Origin: Bradymonadales bacterium
GTDB lineage: Bacteria > Myxococcota > Bradymonadia > REDH01
DNA: 28,636 nt
Direction of reading: 5' to 3'
NCBI GenBank assembly: GCA_947483645.1
Contig: CANKLS010000012.1
Span: 1 to 28,636, forward strand
Shown here in pieces: positions 1-7,881 of this stretch. Every line of letters begins with the position of its first letter. Within the stretch, counting starts at the first letter, position 1. The position numbers and the translations under genes are program-made. The notes below the pieces were generated by a model. The model had not been told where the DNA came from, made no database searches, and worked only from the letters and a program-made list of their open reading frames with translations.

Positions 1-113
1 CTCCCTGCGGGCGATTCTTGCCCGACCTCCCCCCTATGGTATGGGCCCTCTCGCTGCCAAGCAATCATCCGCGCGGTGATCCGCTCTCCGCACCCGCTCC
101 CCAAGTCTGCTGC

Positions 114-3100
114 ATGACCACCAAGCCCGTCGCCAAAGGCCAGGCCGCCCCCCGCCTCAGCCCCCGCTGGCGCCGCGCCGCCTTCATCCTGCTCGGACTT
201 GTTTCCCTCCTCCTCCTCCTCTCCCTCATCGCCTCCGTCGTCGCCGGACCGGCCATCCGCAGCCTCGTGGCCTCCAAGGCCAGCGAGCGCGGCATCCCGC
301 TCCGGCTCGGCGACATCTCCGTCCGACCCTGGGGCGACGTCGTCATTGCCGATGTCTGCCTCCAAGACCCCTCCCTCACCCCTGCCGCAGACTGGGTCTG
401 CGTGGGCAAGGTCGCCGCGGCGCCGCGCTGGCTCTCGCTCCTCTCCGGGCGTCCGGCGCTCAAGTCGCTCTCGCTCTCGAAGGTCGTCGTCTCTGCCGGC
501 GCCGCGCACGGCGCGCCCAAGGAGCAGGCCGACCGCCTCAAGGAGCTCCTCCGCTCCAAGAAGGCCAAAGACCCCGCTGCTCCGGCGGCTACACCCAAGC
601 GAGCTCCGGAACCGCTTATCATCCGCCTCGACGACCTCGTCATCGACCTCGCCAATCAGAACCTCCCCACCGACCGCATCGAGGTTGACTCAGGCCGGTT
701 TTCCGGAACGCCCGAGGCCTTCGAGGCACAGGCCGAGGTCCGCTTCCGCGTCGGCCTCGCCACCCTCGCCGCGCTCCCCGCCAAGGTCGAACTCCCCGAG
801 GCCTTCGACCTCCGCATCTCGCGCAGCATCGAAGAGCCCGGGCCACGCATCCTCGCTCGCGGAAACTCCCCCATCATCGTCTCGACCGATAGGCTCGGAG
901 GTGTCTCAGCCTCCTTCGAGGGCGTCGGTGGCGTCTGGCCCACCACCCTCATCGCCGAGGGTGTGAAGGTTGGCCGTCCGGGTGCCGAACCCCTCCTCCG
1001 CTTCGACAGCGGCCTCCTCGTCCTCTCCGAGCTCACCCGCGACCTCGAGGCCCTCTACATGACCTCCGCAAGGGTCGACGGCCTCAACCTTAAGGTCACC
1101 CGAGACGAGCAGGGCTTCGGCCCCCTTGGCGCGCTCCTGGGCATCAACGGAGCGGCAGTACCAGCCGCCGGACCCGCCGCAACGCCCACGCCGAAGGCCC
1201 CCAAGAAGAGCGCCGCACCCGGACTCTGGGCCAAGCGTGAGTGGTACGAAAAGATCCCGCAGAAGCTCGAACTCCCCGGCCTCACCATTGGCTACCACGA
1301 CCTCCGCGCCGATCAGAAGGCGCCCCCCATCTCACTCGAGTTCGACACCCTGACCTTTGCCCTCCGGAAGGAGCAGCTTGATCTGGAAATTGCCAGCCGC
1401 TTCACCGCCGATGGCCAGAGCGCGGGCACCGCCGCCATGACCGCCGTCTGGAACCACGAAGACAACAAACTCCAGCTCAAACTCGACGCCATCGACATCG
1501 GTGTCGGCCAGCTCTTGAGCGGCGTCGTCGGCAACGACGACGGCCCCCACGAGGGCGTCGCAAACCTCAACATCAACTACCGCTCCGACGACAAGGGGCC
1601 TGGCATAACCTTCGCGGGCAAGGCCTCGCTGCGCGAGCTCAAACTCTCACACCGCGGCCTCCGCGACCCCCTCGAAGTGCGCGATCTCTCCTACGACTGG
1701 CAGGCTGTCCGCGCCGGCGCAGACAAGAAGAGCCTCCGCTGGGAGAAGGGCGATGGCAGCTTCAACGGCATCCCCTTCACCTTCAAACTCGCCCTCGGAA
1801 AGTTCAACCTCTCCAAGTGGCCTATCACCGACCGCATCGACCTCACCGCGGCGGTCCCCGAAGCCGATGCGATGCGCCTCTTCGACGCCATCCCTCCGTC
1901 GCTCCGCGCCGACCTCGACGGCACCCGCATGGCAGGAAAGTGGGGCCTCGACCTCGACCTCTCCGTCGCCGTCAAAGAGACCGAAAAGGGGGTGCGCGTC
2001 TCCATCGAAGAGCCCCGTACCTTCGACATCCTCGACGACTCGCTCGCCCTCATCTCGCTCCCCGAAGCCGTCGATGTTCGTCGCCTCAACAGCGACTTCC
2101 GCTTCACCTTCACAGGTGCCGAGGGCTCCGTGACCCGCGAGCTCCACATGAGGGCCCCCGGCGGCTGGATGTACGGCCAGCCCGATGCCGAGGCACCCGA
2201 CGCCCCCGACCTGCCGGGCGACACCGCCGACGGCATCGCCAGCAACGGCTGGGTCGCCTTCCAAGAGATGAACTACTACCTCGTTGCCACCCAGCTCTAC
2301 CGCGAAAACGGCGCCTTCTTTCAGGTCGACAGCGGCATCAACATGACCGAGCTCCGCCGCGTCGTCGAAGAGGCTATCAACCGCCGCAAGCTGGGCCGCG
2401 GCGCCTCCACCATCGGCATGCAGCTGGTGAAGAATGTCTTCCTCTCCCACGAGCGGGCCGTCGAGCGGAAGTTCCAGGAGATCTTCCTCACCTACTGGCT
2501 CAACCGGGTCGTCCCCAAGCCGCGCATCCTCGAGGTCTACCTCAACATGATCGAGTGGGGCAAAGGCATCAACGGCCTCGCCGACGCAGCCAAGTATTAC
2601 TTCAACAAGACGCCGCACGAGCTCTCCCTCGCGGAGTCGGTCTGGATCAGCAGCATCTCGCCCGCGCCGCTGCGCCGCGAGAACCAACGCCTCACCGGCG
2701 TGCCGCCCTGGTTCCAAGAGGTCGTCAACTACACCATCCGCGGCATGGGCAAGCGGGGCAGGCTCAGCGAGGCCGAGGTGGCCCGCGGCCTCCGCGAACG
2801 CATCCGATTCGCCAACCAGAACGGCGACGGCGCTACTGCGGGCGACACCGCGGAACCGAGCGAGGAAGAGCTGGCTGCGGAGGGTCTCCCGACCGAACCG
2901 GCGGGCGAAGGGGAGGGCGGAGGCGACATCCTCCCCGAAGCAGAGGGCTCCGGTACGCCGCTTCCGCGCACGGAGAAGGAGATCAAGGATGCCGCGGCCG
3001 CGGCCCGCACCGCCGCCTTCCTCGCGCAATCGCCAGACGCCCGTCTGAGCGGCATGGGGGCCAGTGCACGCGCTCCCCGTGGCGCGGGCCCACGCACGGC

Positions 3101-3128
3101 TGCCGCCCCGCCCAAGCGCCGCCGCTAG
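114..3128 (+). CDS. AsmA-like N-terminal region fused to a divergent GT51 peptidoglycan glycosyltransferase
   Basis: A 1004-residue protein read from ATG 114. The frame is open upstream to a TTG at 18, but starting at 114 puts a basic stretch (ending WRR) directly before one membrane helix (about residues 22-44), as in a type II anchor. The following ~650 residues resemble AsmA-type proteins of the periplasm (inference from pattern). The C-terminal part, about residues 715-865, is a GT51 lipid II polymerase domain: RGASTIGMQLVKNVFLS (motif 2, around residue 763), RKFQEIFLTYWLNR (motif 3) and ILEVYLNMIEWGKGINGLAD (motif 4). Motif 1 is altered: the catalytic-type Glu (E731) is kept in ENGAFFQVDSG, but the Asp next to it and the usual His are missing. 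There is no transpeptidase domain. The tail after residue 900 is low-complexity, Glu/Gly/Ala-rich. Its stop lies 12 bases from that of the convergent kinase gene. Family membership is firm; catalytic competence is not. Confidence 0.85.
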   Translation: MTTKPVAKGQAAPRLSPRWRRAAFILLGLVSLLLLLSLIASVVAGPAIRSLVASKASERGIPLRLGDISVRPWGDVVIADVCLQDPSLTPAADWVCVGKVAAAPRWLSLLSGRPALKSLSLSKVVVSAGAAHGAPKEQADRLKELLRSKKAKDPAAPAATPKRAPEPLIIRLDDLVIDLANQNLPTDRIEVDSGRFSGTPEAFEAQAEVRFRVGLATLAALPAKVELPEAFDLRISRSIEEPGPRILARGNSPIIVSTDRLGGVSASFEGVGGVWPTTLIAEGVKVGRPGAEPLLRFDSGLLVLSELTRDLEALYMTSARVDGLNLKVTRDEQGFGPLGALLGINGAAVPAAGPAATPTPKAPKKSAAPGLWAKREWYEKIPQKLELPGLTIGYHDLRADQKAPPISLEFDTLTFALRKEQLDLEIASRFTADGQSAGTAAMTAVWNHEDNKLQLKLDAIDIGVGQLLSGVVGNDDGPHEGVANLNINYRSDDKGPGITFAGKASLRELKLSHRGLRDPLEVRDLSYDWQAVRAGADKKSLRWEKGDGSFNGIPFTFKLALGKFNLSKWPITDRIDLTAAVPEADAMRLFDAIPPSLRADLDGTRMAGKWGLDLDLSVAVKETEKGVRVSIEEPRTFDILDDSLALISLPEAVDVRRLNSDFRFTFTGAEGSVTRELHMRAPGGWMYGQPDAEAPDAPDLPGDTADGIASNGWVAFQEMNYYLVATQLYRENGAFFQVDSGINMTELRRVVEEAINRRKLGRGASTIGMQLVKNVFLSHERAVERKFQEIFLTYWLNRVVPKPRILEVYLNMIEWGKGINGLADAAKYYFNKTPHELSLAESVWISSISPAPLRRENQRLTGVPPWFQEVVNYTIRGMGKRGRLSEAEVARGLRERIRFANQNGDGATAGDTAEPSEEELAAEGLPTEPAGEGEGGGDILPEAEGSGTPLPRTEKEIKDAAAAARTAAFLAQSPDARLSGMGASARAPRGAGPRTAAAPPKRRR

Positions 3129-3140
3129 CGCCCGCTCCGC

Positions 3141-4433
3141 TCACCCCTGCGGAGGCGCGCTCGTCGGGCCATCCTCATCTACGGGATTCCAGCTCGCAGG
3201 CGGCACCAGCAGCGTGAAGACCGACCCATGGCCGGGCTCCGAGGCAACCTCCACCTGGCCCCCCAGCGCCGTCGCAAAGTGCTTCACAATCGCAAGGCCC
3301 AACCCCGTCCCGCCCATGTCGCGGCTGCGGCCCGGATCGACCCGGTAGAACCGTTCGAAGATGCGCCCCAGGTGCTGCTTCGCGATGCCCACGCCTGTGT
3401 CGCTCACCGCGATGCGCAGCTCTCCCGTCTCCGCAACGTCAGCTCGCAGCGTCACCTGTCCACCGCGCCCCGTATACTTGATGCCGTTCTCCACCAGGTT
3501 GCGGATCACATAGGTCAGCGCCCGCGTCTCGCTCATCACATAACGGGCCGCACCATCGACCGCGACCGAGAGCGTGACCCCTTGCCCGTCGGCCTGCTCC
3601 CGCACCGAGTCCAGCACATCGTTAAAGAGGTGCTCAAGATCGAGCTCCACGAAGGCCTCTTGCAGCCCCACATTCTCCAGTCGCGCTAGCATCAGCAGGT
3701 CGTTAACCAGCGACTCAAGCCGCCCCGCCTGCGCATCGACCGTCTCCAGCACCTCGCGCTCCGCAGGGCCCAAATCCATGCCCGCCATCGTCTCCACCCA
3801 GCCAACAATCGCCGTGATGGGCGTGCGCAGCTCGTGGCTCACATTGGCCACAAAGTCCTGCCGCATCCGTTCGAGCTGCCGAAGCTGCGTCACATCCACG
3901 ATGGTCAGCATGCAGGCGTAGGGCGCGTCGTCTCGCCGGAGCAGCCTCGTTGCTACCGCCACCGCGTTTCGCCCGTTCGCCTTTCGGATCTCGAACTCCG
4001 ACTCCCGCGCTGTGTTGGTGGCGAAGGTCTGCTCCACGCACTCAATCAGCGCCGGATGGGACGCGAGCCGGCTCATGCGCTGCGTCGCGGCATCTCCCGC
4101 GTTCAGCGTGGCCGCCGCCAGGATGCGGAGCGCCGCGGTGTTCACCGCCAGCACCGTCTGGTCGCGCGACACCACCATCAGGCCGGCGCTCGACTCAGCC
4201 AGCATCAGCTCCAGCAGCGTACTCCGAGGCCGCAGCGCAGAGCTCTCCCGCGCCAGTGCCCGCGCCACCGAAGGCAGAGAGGCGCCCACGGTCGGCTCCC
4301 GCTCCAGCAGCCTCCGCAGCGTTGCGATGCCAGCCCGCGTCTCCGCCTGCTCCCGTTTACGCTCCGACCGCTGCCAGACGGCATAGCCAACCGCGACTGC
4401 GCAAAGCCAGGCAATCGGGTCGGTCAGCAGCAC
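3141..4433 (-). CDS. PhoR-like sensor histidine kinase
   Basis: A 430-residue histidine kinase starting at GTG 4433, the first possible start after an in-frame TAA that is also the stop of the regulator gene. One membrane helix is seen at about residues 5-20, followed by a basic, helical linker and a PAS-like sensor (about 75-185). The dimerisation/phosphoacceptor box ANVSHELRTP has H200. The ATPase region shows the N box RNLVENGIKY (N312, N316), the G1 box DTGVGI (345-350), the F box RIFERFY and the G2 box GGTGLGL (374-380). It would autophosphorylate H200 and pass phosphate to the response regulator encoded 39 bases upstream. Gene order and domain style match PhoB-PhoR, but there are no pst or phoU genes here, so phosphate sensing is only a suggestion. 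A sensor with one anchor and a cytoplasmic PAS domain would read an internal signal or a partner protein. Confidence 0.93.
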   Translation of the reverse strand: MLLTDPIAWLCAVAVGYAVWQRSERKREQAETRAGIATLRRLLEREPTVGASLPSVARALARESSALRPRSTLLELMLAESSAGLMVVSRDQTVLAVNTAALRILAAATLNAGDAATQRMSRLASHPALIECVEQTFATNTARESEFEIRKANGRNAVAVATRLLRRDDAPYACMLTIVDVTQLRQLERMRQDFVANVSHELRTPITAIVGWVETMAGMDLGPAEREVLETVDAQAGRLESLVNDLLMLARLENVGLQEAFVELDLEHLFNDVLDSVREQADGQGVTLSVAVDGAARYVMSETRALTYVIRNLVENGIKYTGRGGQVTLRADVAETGELRIAVSDTGVGIAKQHLGRIFERFYRVDPGRSRDMGGTGLGLAIVKHFATALGGQVEVASEPGHGSVFTLLVPPASWNPVDEDGPTSAPPQG

Positions 4434-4472
4434 GCAGCGCCTACGGCTGTTAGAGGAGTCGCCACAGCTGCC

Positions 4473-5186
4473 TTAGGTCGAAGAGCCGTCCGGTGTCTCC
4501 GAGAAGCGGTAGCCCACGCCACGCACCGTCTCCACGTAGCGGCCCGCCTCGCCGAGCTTCTCGCGCAGCCGCTTCACATGGGTGTCGACCGTGCGGGTCG
4601 TCACCTCCACATCCATGCCCCAGACATCGTCCAGCAGCCGCTCGCGCGACTGAACGCGACCCCGACGCCGGATGAAGGTCTGCAGCAGCCGGAACTCCAG
4701 CGCGGTGACCGGGATCTCCTCGTCCAGAACCCAGACACGGTGGCGCGCCTGATCGACCGTCACGTCGCCGAACTTCAGCACGCTGGGGCCGTCGTCCTCG
4801 GGGTCCGATGCACGCGTCGTCCGCTTGAGAAGCGCCCGCACGCGGAGCACGAGCTCACGCGGGCTGAAGGGCTTAGAGACATAGTCGTCGGCACCAAGTT
4901 CAAAGCCTACCACGCGGTCAATCTCCGCGCTCTTGGCTGTCACCATGATGATCGGGATGCTCCGTGTCATCGGGTCTACCTTCAGCGTCCGACAGACGTC
5001 GATGCCCTGGATGTCGGGCAGCATCAGATCAAGCAAAATAAGGTCGGGCTTCTGCTGCCGCGCAAGTGTGAGCGCATCCTTGCCGTTGCGGGCGAGCACC
5101 GTCTCAAATCCCGCGCCTCGCATGCTGAAATCGAGCAACTTCAACAGGTCTGACTCGTCATCCACGATGAGAATCTTCTCGCTCAT
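4473..5186 (-). CDS. OmpR/PhoB-family response regulator
   Basis: A 237-residue two-domain regulator. Start chosen at ATG 5186 (MSEKILIVDD); a GTG three codons upstream is also possible, and neither has a strong Shine-Dalgarno sequence. The receiver domain carries the acidic pair in ILIVDDE, the phosphoacceptor Asp in LILLDLMLPD (D53), the switch Thr in VTAKS and the conserved Lys in SKPFSP. The C-terminal ~100 residues form an OmpR/PhoB winged helix (VTALEFRLLQTFIRRRG ... TVDTHVKRLREKLG ... ETVRGVGYRF). It is the likely partner of the downstream histidine kinase in the same transcription unit. Two inverted repeats in the upstream gap (5226-5242 and 5282-5303) are candidate sites for auto-regulation or for control of the divergent exported protein; this is inference. 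Confidence 0.95.
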   Translation of the reverse strand: MSEKILIVDDESDLLKLLDFSMRGAGFETVLARNGKDALTLARQQKPDLILLDLMLPDIQGIDVCRTLKVDPMTRSIPIIMVTAKSAEIDRVVGFELGADDYVSKPFSPRELVLRVRALLKRTTRASDPEDDGPSVLKFGDVTVDQARHRVWVLDEEIPVTALEFRLLQTFIRRRGRVQSRERLLDDVWGMDVEVTTRTVDTHVKRLREKLGEAGRYVETVRGVGYRFSETPDGSST

Positions 5187-5225
5187 GTGCTTCACGGGGC
5201 TGAAGAGTGACCGCCATCTAAGCGG

Positions 5226-5242
5226 TGTACCGAGTAGGTACA
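5226..5242. promoter_or_regulatory. Inverted repeat TGTACC-n5-GGTACA between divergent genes
   Basis: Perfect 6-base arms (5226-5231 and 5237-5242) around GAGTA. Flanking bases (AAGCGG on the left, GCCGCGCTT on the right) can extend the pairing with a bulge. It lies 40 bases upstream of the response regulator start. It may be an operator; a short T-run follows on the + strand but is too weak for a convincing terminator. Confidence 0.35.
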
Positions 5243-5281
5243 GCCGCGCTTTATCGCCCCATTGTTACGAAGTCGTGTCGA

Positions 5282-5303
5282 TTGGCGCAATGTCTCACGC
5301 CAA
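5282..5303. promoter_or_regulatory. Inverted repeat TTGGCG-n10-CGCCAA upstream of the exported protein
   Basis: Perfect 6-base arms (5282-5287 and 5298-5303) with a 10-base spacer, 41 bases before ATG 5344. The size and symmetry would suit a dimeric DNA-binding protein. An ATG at 5290 sits inside it, so if that start were used the repeat would be partly coding. Function is not demonstrated by the sequence. Confidence 0.3.
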
Positions 5304-5343
5304 GCCTAGCGCTGTCACAGTTCCTTCTGCTACCCCCTCGACC

Positions 5344-6267
5344 ATGGCAAATCGGCCCTCCACCAGATTCCTCCTCACGGCGCTGATCCTCCTCTGCGCG
5401 GCACCCATTGCGGCGCAGTCCGTGGAGCTATCGCCCGCTGCACCAGCCTCGGCCGACGAGGGCAGCCCCGAGGCCGCTGACGGCTCCGCAGTGCCCGTTG
5501 CTTCCCCCTCTCCCGCCGCGCCCACACTCCGCCTCATCCCGCGCCTGTCGCTCGGCACCCGCTGGCTCCGAAAACTCACCTACAGCCTCACCACCGATGC
5601 TGCTGTCGTCCGCGGTGAGATCGAGAGCGCCACCCGCTGGACCGACACCTTCGAGGTCGAGGTCGAGATAACCCTGCTCTCGGGGTCGCGTCGCGGAGCG
5701 CGCCAGTACGACCTGCTCTTTCGCACCGTCAATCAGCCCGGCGCAACGCCTACAACGCGTCTCCCCACGCTCCCGGTCGCTGGCGACCACTGGCGCTGCG
5801 AAGGCGATGAGAGTTGGAGTTGCACAGGCGTCAAGGGAGCCATCGCGCCCCCCTTCTGGCTCCTGCCCGAATGGTCGGCCTGGTGGTTCGAGGGGCGTCT
5901 CGGCGACGATGGCAGCTATACCCGCGTCCGCGGCGTCGCCCGCCAGCTCGGGCTGCCGCCCGAGTCCCGTGCCCGCCTCGTTGTTCGCACCGCGGGTAGC
6001 GCGTCAGCGGGCCTCACCGAACTCGATTTGCTTCCTTCGGGCTCCGTTGCTGTCCCGGTCGCCGAGGATACCGCAGCCGCAGAACTTACAGGCGCAGGCC
6101 ACCTCTCGGCCAACCTCGATGCCGGCATCGTCCCACAGCTCACGCTGCAATGGCGCGCCAGCGCGGAGGGTCGGCTGCCCGCCGGCCACGGCCTCTTCCG
6201 GCGCAACGAGATCCACGCACTGGCCTGGACCGAGGCGCTGCTCCCCGCAGCGCCCAGCGCACCCTAG
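5344..6267 (+). CDS. Exported protein of unknown function
   Basis: A 307-residue protein read from ATG 5344, chosen because it gives a textbook signal peptide (MANRPSTRF, then LLTALILLCAAPIAAQ, cleavage expected near residue 25). An in-frame ATG at 5290 would add 18 residues without any signal-like character; neither start has a clear ribosome binding site. The mature N-terminus is an Ala/Pro/Ser-rich linker to about residue 60. The rest looks like beta-rich globular protein: alternating hydrophobic residues, many Trp, and two Cys close together near the middle (CEGDESWSC), which could form a disulfide. I recognise no family. It is divergent from the two-component pair and its stop codon overlaps that of the convergent anti-sigma gene, so it is probably envelope-located, but no function can be assigned. 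Confidence 0.75.
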   Translation: MANRPSTRFLLTALILLCAAPIAAQSVELSPAAPASADEGSPEAADGSAVPVASPSPAAPTLRLIPRLSLGTRWLRKLTYSLTTDAAVVRGEIESATRWTDTFEVEVEITLLSGSRRGARQYDLLFRTVNQPGATPTTRLPTLPVAGDHWRCEGDESWSCTGVKGAIAPPFWLLPEWSAWWFEGRLGDDGSYTRVRGVARQLGLPPESRARLVVRTAGSASAGLTELDLLPSGSVAVPVAEDTAAAELTGAGHLSANLDAGIVPQLTLQWRASAEGRLPAGHGLFRRNEIHALAWTEALLPAAPSAP

Positions 6268-7085
6268 TCCGAGGTAACCAGCCGCACGAGATCCTCGCTC
6301 GGCAGGTTGCTCGTGTAGGCGTAGGTAAGCCCGTCGCGACGCTCCGTCGCCACCGCAAAGGGCGTCGTGGTGTTGTCGAGGTAGAGCGACCGCTTCTTGC
6401 CCACGCGCAGTGGGGTGCCACGCTCGCCGGAGGCCTCGTCTGTGACCAGCACCGACAGCTTCGTGCCATCGACATCATAGAAGAGGAGCGCTGCCGGCCG
6501 GTTTGCCACGGTCGTCATCCTGCCGCCGAGCAGCGTCGCGCCGCGACCCAGCCGCGGCATGTGGAGCGGGAAGTCGACCTTGCCCGAAAACCAGTTCTCC
6601 ACCGAGGCCTGGTTGGGACCGGTGACCTCCACGGGAACGTTGCGCTGATGCCAGGCCGCAGACTGCACAACCAGCGGATCGCCGTTGCTTCGCTGCGGTG
6701 CCACCCAGTCCCGAATCCCCCGCGAGGCGAGGCTGCTCTCCGGTAGGGAGGCGTCGTCGGGCAGCGCGATGCGGACTGCTGCGGAGGCGAGCAGCAGCGC
6801 TGCCGCAGCCAGCAGGTAGGGGCGGTAGTTGCGGGCAGGTTGGGCCGCTGCGCCAACCGGCTGCTGCTTCATCAGTGAGGCCTCAAGCCGAGCGGCCATC
6901 GCGCTCGGCAGCGAAGCATGGTGGCCAGAGCTGCGCAGCCGACCGCGGAACTCCCGCTGCTTCGACATCACGGCTCCGCAGGTTGTGCAGGCCAGCGCGT
7001 GCTCCTGAACCTCTGTCCGCTCTGGCTCGCCCAGCTCGCGGTCGAGGTAGAACTCGAGGTGTTCTGTGAAGGCCTTGCAGTCCAC
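6264..7085 (-). CDS. Membrane anti-sigma factor with zinc-finger (ZAS) domain
   Basis: A 273-residue protein starting at GTG 7085, supported by a strong Shine-Dalgarno sequence (TAGGAG) that overlaps the stop codon of the sigma gene 9 bases upstream. The N-terminus is a zinc-binding anti-sigma fold: C3 plus the HALACTTC signature (H29, C33, C36). A single membrane helix lies at about 88-108. The C-terminal ~160 residues would be periplasmic and include repeated beta-strand patterns and a conserved-looking FYDVDGTKLSVLV segment; this part may sense envelope state. In this family the cytoplasmic zinc finger holds the cognate ECF sigma factor until a signal releases it. Its final codons overlap by 4 bases (CTAG) with the convergent exported-protein gene. 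Role and partner are well supported; the signal is unknown. Confidence 0.9.
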   Translation of the reverse strand: MDCKAFTEHLEFYLDRELGEPERTEVQEHALACTTCGAVMSKQREFRGRLRSSGHHASLPSAMAARLEASLMKQQPVGAAAQPARNYRPYLLAAAALLLASAAVRIALPDDASLPESSLASRGIRDWVAPQRSNGDPLVVQSAAWHQRNVPVEVTGPNQASVENWFSGKVDFPLHMPRLGRGATLLGGRMTTVANRPAALLFYDVDGTKLSVLVTDEASGERGTPLRVGKKRSLYLDNTTTPFAVATERRDGLTYAYTSNLPSEDLVRLVTSD

Positions 7086-7094
7086 GAGCCGCTC

Positions 7095-7763
7095 CTAACC
7101 GTTCGCACGCCGCCAGGCGGCGAGGTTGACAGTGTTGTCGGTGTCGCTTTCGATCTGAGAGACCGTGTCGTCATCGAGATCGCGTATGGCACCTGTCTCG
7201 AGAGCATAGCCGGCGAGCATGCCGCGAAGCAGGCGGCGCCCCCGGTAGAGCCGGCTCATCACCGTGCCAATCGGGCACTCCATGATGTCGGCGCACTCCT
7301 TGTAGGAGAAGTCGTAGACGTCGCAGAGCATCACCGCGATGCGGAAGTCGAGGGGGAGGCGGAGCAGCGAACGGCTCACCTCGTCGCCGAACAACTCCTG
7401 CAGCGTGCCGTCGTCCGTCGAGCGGCCATCGAGCTCCGACGGCTCCTGCGACGCTGCGATGTTCTCGATGAGGGAGGCACCCTCTTCGCTGTCGCCCAGC
7501 AGGATGGGCTCCCGCTGCTTCGACCGGAAGCGGTTGATGAAGGTGTTGGTCAGGATCTTGAAGAGCCAGGCACGGCAGTTGGTCCCCGGCTCATACCGGT
7601 GGAAGTGCGTGTAGGCCTTCAGCATCGTCTCCTGCACCAGGTCTTCGGCGTCGGCCGACGAACGGGTGAAGCGAACGGCCGCGCCGAAGAGGGCCGGTGC
7701 GTGCACCATGGCCTCCTTGCGGAAGACTGCATCAATGGGGTTGGGCTTAGAGCGTCCGAACAT
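7095..7763 (-). CDS. ECF-family RNA polymerase sigma factor
   Basis: A 222-residue ECF sigma factor. ATG 7763 is preceded by GAGGAG at a 7-base distance. Region 2 is seen at about residues 32-85 (SSADAEDLVQETMLKAYTHF, then NCRAWLFKILTNTFINRFR), and region 4 at about 135-185 (LPLDFRIAVMLCDVYDFSYK, then GTVMSRLYRGRRLLRG), which holds the -35-recognising helix-turn-helix. Between them is an acidic linker. A C-terminal extension of about 35 residues is Asp-rich. It is co-transcribed and translationally coupled with the zinc-finger anti-sigma factor. A candidate housekeeping-type promoter lies upstream (7816-7843). The target regulon cannot be told from this window. Confidence 0.94.
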   Translation of the reverse strand: MFGRSKPNPIDAVFRKEAMVHAPALFGAAVRFTRSSADAEDLVQETMLKAYTHFHRYEPGTNCRAWLFKILTNTFINRFRSKQREPILLGDSEEGASLIENIAASQEPSELDGRSTDDGTLQELFGDEVSRSLLRLPLDFRIAVMLCDVYDFSYKECADIMECPIGTVMSRLYRGRRLLRGMLAGYALETGAIRDLDDDTVSQIESDTDNTVNLAAWRRANG

Positions 7764-7815
7764 CGCGAACTCCTCGACGAATCAAGACCGGAACGACCAG
7801 CCCTCGGAAGGGTAG

Positions 7816-7843
7816 AACCTAGGGGCGACCCGCCTTATTTCAA
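7816..7843 (-). promoter_or_regulatory. Candidate promoter of the sigma/anti-sigma operon
   Basis: On the minus strand, TTGAAA (7838-7843) and TAGGTT (7816-7821) are separated by 16 bases, fitting a sigma-70-type -35/-10 pair, about 50 bases before the sigma start codon. It lies in the 118-base gap after the ald stop codon. No second promoter that the ECF sigma might use on itself is obvious. Confidence 0.45.
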
Positions 7844-7881
7844 CAGGCACGACGAATCTCTTCCGCCGCGCGCTGGGCAGG

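Noticed and set aside
1647..3029. Long minus-strand open frame (460 codons) opposite the first GT51 gene
   Set aside because: It lies entirely antisense to recognisable GT51 motifs, and its translation is Asp/Glu/Ala/Val-rich without domains, as expected from the opposite strand of GC-rich coding DNA.
5308..5335. Possible Pho box (CTGTCAC) before the exported protein
   Set aside because: Only one half-site is present; the second direct repeat at the 11-base pitch is missing.
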